DNA of 64,000 nucleotides from Oxytricha trifallax. Its lineage: Eukaryota > Ciliophora > Spirotrichea > Sporadotrichida > Oxytrichidae. Positions 24,230-34,920 of this stretch are shown one piece after another. The first letter of the stretch is position 1. Each line of letters begins with the position of its first letter. The stretch is from contig ARYC01000369.1 in the NCBI GenBank assembly GCA_000711775.1, forward strand, positions 1 to 64,000. Direction: 5' to 3'. The notes beneath the pieces are model-generated. The model ran no database searches, was not told where the DNA came from, and saw nothing but the letters and a program-made list of their open reading frames with translations. The position numbers and the translations under genes were made by a program.

Positions 24230-24623
24230 ATATAAAATACACTTAGTATATTTAATTGAGTTCATTGAAGATAGTATTAGTAACTATTATTTAATTGAAT
24301 TTTATGATTATAGCAATTATTTTTATAGAAAATCACAACTATTTAATTCGACTATTATTTTAAGGGTTATTTATAAGGTAATTAAAAAATGGATAACTAA
24401 CTGCAAATTTACAATCAATAATTTTAATCACAACCTCCAAAGTTCAGTATAGAAGTTCTCTTATATATTGAATTAAAGAAATGCTAAAAATTTTAAATAT
24501 TTTAATTCTCAAGGTATTACTAAGCTCATGATATTTCAATTTGACTTTAAATTTAATCATATATTATATAATAAATTTAGTGAGAGCTAGAGTGGTGTGC
24601 ACTCACCAAGAGGCGATTAAGAT
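24230..24623. other. non-coding AT-rich stretch
   Basis: No coding-like reading in either strand. A short GC-richer patch (about 24586-24620) lies directly left of the telomeric repeat. Confidence 0.5.
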
Positions 24624-24646
24624 AAACCCCAAAACCCCAAAACCCC
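24624..24646 (+). repeat. interstitial telomere-type repeat (C4A4)n
   Basis: Three CCCC runs separated by AAAA (24627-24646) preceded by AAA: the exact hypotrich telomere unit in the orientation of a left chromosome end (C-rich strand 5' to 3' pointing rightward). Such repeats also form the termini of TBE/Tec germline transposons. The sequence to the right contains no transposase reading. Confidence 0.9.
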
Positions 24647-25526
24647 ATAGAGTTGAAATGGGTTAAAAATCGAGCATTTAAATAATTAATCAAACTTAAA
24701 TTTATATTATGCTTTATAGATAGGACAAGTTCATCAATTGTAACTATCAAAACAAGTTATATAAAATTTTATAGAATAAACCAATAATACTGTAAATCTG
24801 TTAGATATTAACAATGCCTCTCTAAATATTTTCTTAAAATAATTTTATAGAAAACTAATTACTTTGGAATGATAATTCCCGTGCTTCTTATTGTAATATT
24901 GATTATGCCAAGATATCAATTCTTTCAAAATTAGAGGTAATATATTTCACATCGTTTTAACCATAATATTAATTTCGATAAATCTACATAAATTATTTTC
25001 TCAAAAACTCTAACAAACTCTAACAAATTTAATTTGTACACTAATATATTTTTCCTATTGTAATATATTCTATTGTTCTAGAAATTAAACTATCTATTCA
25101 GGAATAAATTTACATAAATAGTTATCTTTGAGATGATAACTCCTTAGAATTATAATATTTTTAACCTATATAATTTCAAAAATTATCTTTAGTATTTCTA
25201 ACCTTACTCTAATTAAAGAAATGTAAAATCTCTAACATGCAGAGAAATTTATATGTTTATGTGAAAACAAAATTTTTCTTAGATTAGATTTATTTATATT
25301 CCATTATAAATGACCTCATTTGGTATTTAAAAATCATTAAATTTTTGAATTATTTATGAAGAAAAAAGAAATTCTGAATATATCTCAAAATAACACTTTG
25401 AAAGTTACTTAAACATATAATTTTTAACTATTTACTTATTAATTTCATTAATTGATAAAACCCCATGAGTAAAATTTAAAGAAAGATTTGCTATAATTTT
25501 GATAATAATAATAATATTTAGAAAAA
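24647..25526. other. non-coding AT-rich stretch
   Basis: Long A/T-rich sequence with no convincing coding frame, between the telomeric repeat and the decayed Cys-rich gene. Confidence 0.5.
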
Positions 25527-26290
25527 ATGAACAGAGGAATAATTCTATCTTTAGTAGGCATCATCAAATTTGCTAGTGCCATGATAATTACTGGGAAGAT
25601 CAAAACGGAAGAGAAGTAGTGAGAGTTATTCACTCATGAAAACCAGGCTTAGATGAATTACGGCTTATTGTGCTACTCATTGTGCAAGGAAAACTACTAT
25701 GGTATAGTGTCAGTTTGCTGATAATACTGTCCTTCTGGATTTACGGACACTATAGTCGATTGCTAGAAGCCATCATCCAACAGTGGAAAAGTTGGCTTTA
25801 CATCGAAATCATCTTGCGATAATGACACAAGGAAACTGGCTGTAAAGAATGGGGATTGCTCTGGTACCCCATATGTAGAGAAAGTTTCCATAATACTGCT
25901 TGCTGTGAAGCTTCCCTGACTGCTTTAATGAGTAAATTGACGATGGCTTCTAATGATAGAAACTGGCCTAGGGAAGAGGAGTGGGAGAACGACTTGGATG
26001 TTCAGCTGATGAAGAAGAGCAAGCTTCTTTTGGCTACACTCCTTGTAAAGCTAGGAATGATGGTGTTCACCCAGTTTGCTGAGAATAATGCCCTGTATGA
26101 ATGCACACACGCTAAGCTCTTTGCACTAAAGGAACTTTTGGTTGCACTGACGAAGCGAAGGATAGAGTGAGCTATGTTGTTAGCGTTGTTGTTGATTCTA
26201 CAATTGCAGCTGATACTGGCAGCTACGTTAAAATCCTTGATATCATTGAGAAAGTTTGAAAAAGTATAATTAACCTCGCTAATTCAGTAA
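25527..26290 (+). pseudogene. decayed secreted cysteine-rich protein gene
   Basis: ATG 25527 gives a signal-peptide-like start (MNRGIILSLVGIIKFASA). Then come Cys-rich modules typical of ciliate surface proteins: GLLCYSLCKENYYGIVSVC, stop, QYCPSGFTDTIVDCQKPSS; later WGLLWYPICRESFHNTACC; GRGVGERLGC; ASFGYTPCKARNDGVHPVC, stop, EQCP; ending TDEAKDRVSYVVSVVVD ... VKILDIIEKV. In-frame TGA codons fall where the repeated modules expect Trp, Cys or Gly. At least two frame changes occur (about 25850 and 25920). Because other genes here end in TGA and use TGG for Trp, this is best read as decay rather than TGA recoding. Confidence 0.7.
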
Positions 26291-27560
26291 AATTCTATGT
26301 CTTAGTTTCAAATGACTTTGTCGCTTTAGCTAATAAAGTCAACTTCATAAGTGATATGACATACAACCACACAAGCATTTTTGATACATTAAGTTTTGAA
26401 GATAGCATGGTTTACATTATTTTCTGCTTGAGAACTTGGTCTAAAGGTCCAAAAAGCTCATATACAACTGCATCATGGTACTAAAAACAATAAAAATCTG
26501 TGAGGGTACCAGGAAAGACCTTCTACAACTGCGATTCAGGATGACTAGCTTTACCAGCTATAATTGTGGTGCTTTATTTACCAGAGATTGATTTTAGAGC
26601 TATAAGGAATACGCCAGGAGTAATCCTATCGATACCAGAGGAAATCGATGTCATCAATTACCATTATCGAATTAGGGCAAGAGATGGCTCAAATGTGCGT
26701 CTACGTGCTCTTTAGAAGATAGCTTTAGGCGCCAGAGGCTGTGGAAGTTCTGAATATGTAAGTTCCAATCTGATTTTGGCCACATACTTTCAAGAACTCA
26801 CGAATTACCAATACTCTTATCAATTGCCACTCCATGACCATTTGTATTTCACGTTTATCTCGGCCTTGAGAATACTTGTCTGTATCGCAGATTAGAGGAA
26901 GATGCGTCGTTTCAAGGGCTCTCTAATGACTATTCTAGCAGTGTCTCATTGTCATATTCACCCACTAATTCGTCAGGAATACTGATTTTGTAAGTTATTC
27001 AAGCTTTTAGTATTAAAATTTTTAATAGATTATTTTAAGCCTAATCATAACAATAAACCCTATTTTCTTAGGAGTGCAATCAGAAACCTCAACGATTCAA
27101 TGTAAAAATTCTAGACTTATCATCTTTGCAACTATAATTACTAAAGCACCAATTGAAGGCTCATTTTAAATCACTGCAACTAACGAGGTTTCAATCTATT
27201 CAGGATTCAATACTTGCACTTTTGCATTAAATGTCAACTCAATGATAACCTTATTTCCTCTCTATAGGTCATTTCCAGTAAAGGTAAAATCTATGCTTGT
27301 ACATCAAGTGGCAGGACTATCACAATAATACTGAGTGCAATTCTACCAGCTGACATATTATGAAATTCTCATAGCATACGCGCTAAAAAATCCAATCAGC
27401 ACAACTCCTACTGGCAAATTCTCAATTTAAGCTTTCAGTGGTAGTTCTTAGCTACTTGATTCATTCTCTGCTGGAATTACTTTAAAAGTTCCAGAGGTAT
27501 TATTGTTGTCTTCTATTTTTTCTCTTATAATCCCAGCTCTAATTGGAAGATTAATCTTTT
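26291..27560 (-). pseudogene. decayed surface-protein-like gene
   Basis: On the minus strand, extended readings occur in changing frames: TFKVIPAENESSSQELPLK, LPVGVVLIGFFSAYAM, NKVIIELTFNAKVQVLNPEQ, SIPDELVGEYDNETLLEQ, VKYKWSWSGN, and further stretches down to about 26300. TGA codons and frame switches break them repeatedly. The style (Cys, Trp and beta-rich segments) resembles extracellular domains such as PKD/REJ-type regions, but no family is certain. Some breaks could be unrecognised IESs. Confidence 0.45.
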
Positions 27561-28664
27561 TTATTTTTTATCTCTCACTTTTGCATTTCTCCTAATGGGG
27601 TTTCACTTTTTATTCTTACCTAAATCAAATTAAAAAATTATATATTCGTACATTCTAATTATTATTGATGCAAATCGTTTGTAGACTACTTATTTAAAAC
27701 TTATTTATTATAATATCTCTAATTTTATTTATAAATTATTTTCCCAAATTGCTTAAAATTTTACTCTTGGGGTTTTAGTTATAACGTGAAAGTCCATTTT
27801 ATTAAAATAATAAAAATGCATAAATAATCTTAATTTAGAATTTAATTCCTTAATTATCATCTAATAACTATCATTAATTAATAAATTAACTTTAAAGCTA
27901 AAGCAAATTAATTACAATCAAATTTAAATACTTTATAAAAGATTAATTCTAGATATAAATGAAATCCTTCAGTATGACGAAGTAAATTTTATAAATTTTT
28001 TATTTCAGTAAGAAACTATAAATCAACCATTTTTATCTATTTGCTCTATTTTTTTGAATGAATTCATTGATAATAAATTAGCAGATTCATATGGCTCTAA
28101 AATAACTTAATAATTCTATTTTAATAGTTTAGATATAGACTACTTCATCTCTTAAAATGTCTTATAGAATTGAATGGCTAACTTTTATTAAGACTTGTAT
28201 TTTCATTAAGCGGGAAAAAATCAGCACCTACTGGTGATAAAATCCCGTTAAAATGAATTTTGATAGATGTCAAGATTTTACTAGATAAATAAACAAATTA
28301 ATATATAGACTATGTCAGAAGCAATTGAGAAAGGTCTACTTTCCCAATAAATATCTAAGATATTGTTGGAATACAGTTTTATCAGTACATTAGTAAATTT
28401 ATAGAGTTAATGGACATTAGTAAAATTTAAAGTTAAATTTTTAAACAAAATTTTAGATAATTAGAGTTTGTTAGAGTTTTATTTATTATTACTTTAAAAT
28501 GATTAATATTGCTGATTATAAGTTAGTATTATATTAAGAATTCAAAATGTTATAGTTTGTAAGACTTTATTAGATTTTGTTAGAGTTTTAATTTAACTTA
28601 TAATAGAAATTAATTTTACTACAGAATGATTTTTACTCTAAGTAACAAATATAAGATAAAGTTA
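27561..28664. other. AT-rich intergenic region
   Basis: No coding-like frame. It holds one isolated GGGGTTTT (about 27776), which could be a mirror-image telomere remnant or chance, and several A/T runs. Confidence 0.5.
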
Positions 28665-28914
28665 ATGAAATTGAAACTAGGCTATGAAGAAGAGGAATAT
28701 ACAAACATTAAAAATAATTTGATAATAGATACTTTTTTCATCAAAGCAATTATCAAACATAGTCTGAAAATATTCAAAATGAAAATTCCTTAGAAAATAA
28801 AAAGGATGAAGAAAATTCATAAGATGAATTGTTCTAATGCAATTTTACTATGAGATTTTTTATTTTAAATTTAGTAAATTAGACTTAAAATTGGAATCTT
28901 TAATTAGCATTGAC

Positions 28915-31900
28915 ATGAAGAGGTTTAGTAATGCCAAAAACTACAAATCCTAGCCAAAAAAGAAAGACTCAAATACTAGGGAAGGATTTACCTAAGCAGC
29001 TAAATATCAATAAGAAAAACTTATTGTCAATATAATTAGATAACTTTTATTCTTATATTTAACATTAGTTGTCAAATTTCTGGTTAGTTAGTTAGTTAGT
29101 TAGATTCATTTATAATTGTCTAAAAATTAAGGCATAAATTTAATTTTAGATTTGACATGGTTTAGACATATTCATGAGAATATATAAAGGTAAGAATAAA
29201 AAAGTTTCACTTCAAAAGAGAGTACCAATTAAATATTCATTAGTATACTGCTAAAAAATTTTCAAATCAAATTTTTGTAAGTAATTTATAATTTTTTAAA
29301 ATCCAATATAATTTAGAAACTTCCTTTTTTTATTTCAAAGTACTTGTCTTAACTTTGAAAATCTTTTTAGAAATTAATATATATCGTTAAAGGAGATAAT
29401 CATCAAAGAGGGATAAGAGATTTAAGAATATTTCTATAAATATTTACCATTATTTTTTATTTTAATTACGGTCAAAGTTTACCAATTTATTATTTTATTA
29501 AACAAATTTCCTTAATTTTGTTTAAAATTTACTTAAGCAATTGATATTTACATGCTATTGCTATTAATTATAGCGGAGAAGATGACAAGGACACATAGTA
29601 TGATCCAAATGGATACGACAACGACGATGAGATGAGTGACATGTTTTCAAAAGAATACTGGAGAAACCTAAAATTTAACAATTAATTGAGAAATCAGTCA
29701 GCCAAATAAAAAAATTCAAAGAAATTCAGTGCAGTTTAAAAGATTATTCCATTCAAATTTACAGATAATCAGCTCATTCAAATTGACAGGAATAGCATGG
29801 TAAATAATTAAATGAGGCAAGAATATATAGAGAAAGATGCCTAAGAAAGTCAAAACAATCAAATAAAATTGGAAGAAAATATGAAATAATAGATGAATTA
29901 CTAAAACTTATCTAATCTAAAAATAGCTCCTGAGATATCAGAGTAGATATAAGAAAGAAAATTGTAGAAAAATAGACATTTTATAGATTAATTGGAATTA
30001 AATTCAAGCAATCACAGTCCACTTGTTATGATTAAAAGAAGCAAGAGTTTTGATGTATTCCTGTATTAAAAACCTAAACTTAAGTTTAATATAAAATTTT
30101 ATAATAAAGTTATTAGAGAAACCCTTAAAAAACCTTAAAAATCTTGAATAGGTTTAGTAAAAAGTCAACTTCATAAGTACCTTAAAACAGAAGAATGAGC
30201 AGTAGAAACATAAATCTCACTGTAGAGCCACTTTCCATCGTAAATAATAAAAGACATTTCAAGTCTGATGCAGAACACCTAATAAACTAAAATTACATTG
30301 CGATTAGTAACAATAAGTACTCTATAATACATAATCAGGATTCGAATTAATAAAACACCAACATCCCCTAGATTTAGTATCTATCTCCAATTAATTAATA
30401 AAATATGGCGAGGTATTCCCTATAAAACACTTAAAATTTGCAGTCAAATTTGTTAGGAGATAATTAATTGTAAAATTAAAGGGGTATTAAAGTACTACAA
30501 AGCAATAATAACATGAATCAAATCGTTCCCATTACAATTGCTAATAAAAATAGCAGTAATACCAGACTTATTAAACAAATCTAAAGTTTGGATTTGAATC
30601 GTAGTCAAGTGATATTATATTTAATTTCATAATTTTTGAGCTATTAATAATAGCTTTATAAAATGATTTATTTTTTGTGATCCCAGGTTTCGACTTAAAT
30701 GAGGTTGTTCCATCAGAACTATCAAAATTAGATAAACAGCTGAAACCAGATGAAATCTCTTAAGAATTAAACTTGATAAAAAAGTACCAGGAATACACCA
30801 GGTTTAGAGACGAATATTACGGTTAAGTAGAGGGGGATGGCTAAGTTAAGCTAGAAAAAAGAACCATAAAAGGGAAAAAAAAGAAAAAGAAAGCAAAAAA
30901 GAGGAAAAGAAACATAAATTTCTTATAAGATGGTGAAGATTTGGAGCTACACGAAGTTAAAAGAAGAAATTTGAACGATTAAAGCTCCAGGAAGAAGTCA
31001 CCTAAAAACCGAATGCATATTGGTGAAAATATTATGAGAAACGAGTAAAACGATTAGCACAATCTCAATCATTAAAATAGTCTAAGGAAAAGGAATAAAT
31101 CTCCTAAAAACACATCAATAAGTCGTAGAAATAAGAGAAAATAGGAAGTTTCATCGTCAGACAGCTTGAAAAGTGTGGAAAATTAAAACAACTCTAATAG
31201 CGATAACGACAGTTAAATAGTTAAGAAAACCACTACAACTCAAGTCTATAAATTGACTACTACCAGGTATTAGGGGATGATGAACGAGGAGTATAATGAA
31301 GATGATTTGGAGATTATGAAGACGAATTCTGAAAGAAACTTGCTTAATTCAAAGGTATGGTTTAACATTTTTTAAAAAGATATTAGTCAGAAATACCTCT
31401 TATTTTACATATAAGCTTTAAACAATCTTATTTTATAGATAAAAAATGTAGCTTTAAAGAAGGGCATCTTCATAGGAATTTCAACGATATTCTTCATAAT
31501 AGATGTAAATTTGTATAAATTTATATATATTTTTAGTCTGAGATATCTTGGTTCTTCACAGATGAATATGATAGTGTACGCATGATAGTGAATGTAATCC
31601 GTGCTTTTATCACAGTTTTAATGATCTTTAGTACTATATTGATAATTTAAAAGCATTACTACGCTGCAAAACTCGCTAGACATAGGCATTAATTACCTAA
31701 AGAAATGAAAGTTATATTTAATGCGAAGGAATTGCCTTTATTTTTACTAGAGACAATTATTACTAAACTTTATAAAAAATTACTTAAATATGTTTGATTT
31801 TTATTCATAAAAAGAGGTCATTCCAATAAAATAAAGATATAATATTAAATATTAACATAAATAAAAGTTTATTGTACACTTTCCTCCATTTTTAGATGGT

Positions 31901-32755
31901 TAAATATAAAACATAGATGAATCGTTTATCTTCTTTGCATTTTTCTTTCTATTGAAGCTTGTTGCATGCCTGGAACTTTTACATCACTATTCACCATTAA
32001 ATACTTCAAAGGGTAGATTTGTGGGATCACTGTCAAAAACTTAAATAACAACTTCTTTCCTAGTAAAAGCCTGGATTAAAACTTACCCATTAATTGTCTT
32101 AAAAATATTTAGGTATTTCTTTGTAAGATTAATGGAAATTCCCTGCACAAATAGTTATTTTATATAAAACCCATTAGTTTCTTTACCAATTGGCATATTC
32201 ACATTTCTACTATGCAACTCTTACGTAATGTATGTAATCGAGAGAAACGCGTTCCCGACTGACTGTTACATTGACGATCGCTATCACAACTACAGCTTCA
32301 GAAATTGCCTATGGTTTTGTATTATATCATTCTTGACAGTTGGTTATGGAGATTTTTACCCCACGAGTATCCCTGGTAGAGCAGTAAATACAGTCATTAT
32401 AATTGGAGGGATGGTTTCTTCGGCCACTATAATCGGATTGGTTCATGAATAGATGCAGCTCACCAATGAGGAGTATCATGTTTTTAAGTTTATTAAGACG
32501 CGAAGGAAGGAATAACTGAGGAAGAAAATTGCAGCTAAATTGGTGCAATATTTGCTATAGATGTAAGTGTAGAGGTAGAAAGAATTAAGTAAAGCTAACA
32601 TCAAATGGATATAAATCAACAAAAAACCTTATTTTAAAGAATAATCTAATGTTTAAAGGGTACAACTAAGTTTTTTTAACTGGATATTTGAATGTAAAAT
32701 GAGTAATTTGTAATCTTTTAGATATAAATTTCTGATAATAAAATATATAGAGTGA
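28915..32755 (+). CDS. calcium-activated (SK/IK-type) potassium channel with a long cytoplasmic N-terminal region
   Basis: The C-terminal half reads as an SK-type channel. S1-S2 region: VALKKGIFIGISTIFFIIDS, then YDSVRMIVNVIRAFITVLMI. After IES removal the next block starts ETIIVHFPPFLDG, matching the S2-S3 signature. Then come FIFFAFFFLLKLVACLE, an S5 stretch, the pore filter SFLTVGYGDFYPTS, S6 and a basic calmodulin-binding-like segment (FKFIKTRRKEQLRKKIAAKL). TGA is at 32753-32755. Two GT-AG introns (31355-31438, 31505-31536) join in frame. A Ser/Asn/Gln/Lys-rich N-terminal region (about 28915-31354) precedes the channel in frame at its 3' end. Its internal borders (near 29040-29570, 30130-30160, 30610-30690) are approximate, and it could include a separate gene. 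A further coding-like piece lies at about 28735-28855. It converges with the Rab GDI gene, about 130 bp apart. Confidence 0.78.
31355..31438 (+). other. GT-AG intron in the K+ channel gene
   Basis: Donor GTATGG after TCA AAG, acceptor TTTTATAG before ATA AAA AAT. The join keeps the frame from the Lys/Asn-rich N-terminal region into the first membrane segment. Confidence 0.65.
31505..31536 (+). other. short GT-AG intron (32 nt) in the K+ channel gene
   Basis: GTAAAT...TTTTTAG between ATA ATA GAT and TCT GAG ATA; the join reads FFIIDSEISWFFTDEYD in frame. Confidence 0.7.
31762..31873 (+). other. IES in the K+ channel gene, pointer TTATT
   Basis: TTATT at 31757-31761 and 31869-31873, same codon phase. 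Excision restores LLETIIVHFPPFLDG, which fits the SK-channel S2-S3 boundary; the unprocessed reading runs into TGA. Confidence 0.78.
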
Positions 32756-32884
32756 CTGCTACAACAATATTGTGCGATATTTTGCTTAGATTTCTATCCC
32801 TTTAAGCTTCCCTATGATCCAATCACTCTGCAATTTGTCTAACCTTATATGAATATGATAATAAACATTTCATTCGCTCTTCGC

Positions 32885-34600
32885 TCAGTACTCTTCATCA
32901 TCAGTAGGTTCGATGTTCAAATCAAGTTTCTCACCTGTGATTCTCTCGTACATTTCAAGCACTTCATCACTGGCACTCTCGAAGTGAGAGGTGGCATCGT
33001 ATGACTTTGTCACAAAGAGGTTGTCTCTCTTTCCATCGTCGACTGGTTCGTAAATTGTGCTGATTTGCACGAACATCTCCAAGATATCTCCGAGGAGGTC
33101 GATTGCTGGTCTAATTTCGAGCTCTGGGGTGCTGGTCTCAACTGTGGTTGAGATCATGGCGATAAAGAGACCCTTAGAGCAAACAGCGTGAGCTGATGAA
33201 ACCATACTGATATAAACATCTAAAAATAAATAAGTAAATATCAAATTATATGAAATTTATCAGAATTATAAGAAAGTATAGGTTTGGAATGCATAAGATA
33301 CACTAAGTGGTATACAGCATAATTTACTTTTAATTTAAATTTAATCTTACCATATTTTCTGTTTAGTTGCTTTTGAGGTAAGATGATTTGACATGATGTT
33401 GAATCATTAGTGTTTGGGATGGGATGATCCAAGATGCAGATAGCTCTAATGACTTTTCCATTTTCCTTAACTTTGTTATTGTTCATAACATAGCTTGGAT
33501 CGCAAATAATGAGTGGAGCCTTAGCTTCTTCATTGCCAGATCTGATTCCTGAGACTTTGCCCTCGCTGTTGAATAGAATCTCGTCTACCTTGGTGTTGAG
33601 CATGTAAGTTCCACCGTGGATAGCGCATAATCTTGAGAAGGACTCTGGGAGACCACCAAGACCATAGATTGGGTAGAGGAATGGAGAGTCACCGTACTTT
33701 CCAAGTGATTCAACATAGAGAGAGATCTTTTTCACGCAGTCAACTGCTGGTTGTTCAATGTATTCATCATCTCTGAAGAGAGCAACAGCATGACCCAAGA
33801 AATCAATAGTATTATCCTCTAATTTATACTTTTTGAAAACGTCCTTCATTGGCTGTCTCATGATATCGATTTCTTTCCAGGTCTTGGGGTTATCTAGCTC
33901 AATATCTTGGACATAAATATAGAAATTTCTGCATCTCTTCTTTTCAAAAAGACCCATAAGTGGACTTCTGAGAGCTTCTGAGTCATTAGCTGGCACTTTA
34001 TGAATTACTGACTTGGCACTTGAGAAAAGACCACCCTTTTAGTTTTAGAACACATAAGAGCCGTCAACACATTTCCATTCGAGATATCTGGTTACCTTTG
34101 TGTGGAGGAGCATCTTAACCAAGTTTTCAATTATGTTTATAGAATGAAATGCGATGTATAAACTCTTCCTTATAAGATAAAATCTGTTAACCTTTTATTT
34201 TGCTATATGCAAGTTTCCATTGGCCATGATGAACTTTGGAATAAGGTCGACATTCCAATCTCTGTTATGTCCGTACTCCTTGGGAGGCTCAGCGCCTGGT
34301 CTGAACATAGCCCATAGATTAGTGAGGTTGAGTGAGGCAGTTTCACCACCGTAGTAGCCGTTTCTATCGAGGTGGAGCACCTTCTTGCCTTTCACTGATA
34401 ATAAACCAGAAAGAATCAATATATTTATGTTTAATATATTTTATTTTGTAATATAATGATAATAACGTCTATAATTTTAATCGGATCTATAAAATAGATA
34501 CTTTTAATATAATATCTAGCATAACACATAAAAAATAATAATTGTGAATGCACTCTTTAAGTCCTGTACCTAGGACGATCACATCATACTCTTCGTTCAT
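32885..34600 (-). CDS. Rab GDP-dissociation inhibitor (GDI)
   Basis: After removal of two IESs and one intron this reads as a full-length GDI of about 450 residues. N terminus [18 protein letters not shown] joins [20 protein letters not shown] and YGGE (FAD-like Rossmann signature of the GDI/REP fold). Then follow [99 protein letters not shown] and the acidic end. Stop TGA is at 32885-32887. GDI extracts prenylated GDP-bound Rabs from membranes and recycles them through the cytosol. Splice and IES joins all restore conserved family sequence, which makes this the best-supported gene in the window. Confidence 0.96.
33220..33350 (-). other. GT-AG intron in the GDI gene
   Basis: On the minus strand GTAAGATT...TTTTTAG splits an Asp codon (G|AT). 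Splicing gives [20 protein letters not shown], matching the GDI family. No pointer repeat is required. Confidence 0.85.
34127..34216 (-). other. IES in the GDI gene, pointer CAAGTTT
   Basis: CAAGTTT at 34120-34126 and 34210-34216. Excision gives [20 protein letters not shown], exactly the conserved GDI segment. Borders lack GT/AG, so this is not a spliceosomal intron. Confidence 0.93.
34417..34549 (-). other. IES in the GDI gene, pointer GAAT (ATTC on coding strand)
   Basis: GAAT at 34413-34416 and 34546-34549. Excision joins GTGLKECI to [11 protein letters not shown], restoring the N-terminal GDI motif. The insert is AT-rich and lacks GT-AG borders. Confidence 0.9.
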
Positions 34601-34920
34601 TTTTGTTTTGTACTTGTTGGAAAAAAAGATTTAATAAATTACTCCCAATACACAAATTATTTGCTCAGATATTTTTTATAAAAATTCCTTCAATTATTTA
34701 ATTATGATTCATTCTAACAATATTATTCTCTTGAATCTTTATTCTATGTGTTCTAGACAATGAAATTATTAAGAATAGTTAATATAATTAAATATCTGAT
34801 TATTTTTTTATTGAAATTTATTTTTTTCATTATTTTGCTGTTAAATCTGAAATTAACCTTACTTTTTAAAGAAATATATATAAATATCCTATACTCCAGC
34901 ATTAATGAAATAAATATGCC

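Noticed and set aside
25856-26170. Plus-strand open frame of 104 codons as an intact gene
   Set aside because: Only its first ~20 residues match the Cys-rich modules. The rest is a frameshifted reading, since the module sequence continues in another frame.
25527-27560. TGA as a sense codon in this genome
   Set aside because: Well-supported genes here (GDI, kinase, bZIP, channel) end at TGA and use TGG for Trp, and frameshifts accompany the TGAs in this region.
27776-27783. Single GGGGTTTT as a right-hand telomere end
   Set aside because: One unit is too short to claim. It is mentioned only as a possible partner of the clear (C4A4)n at 24.6 kb.
28205-28255. Hairpin around AGCGGGAAAAAATCAGCACC
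   Set aside because: The inverted match is imperfect and short, with no T-run or gene end beside it. Terminator-type meaning does not apply in a eukaryote.
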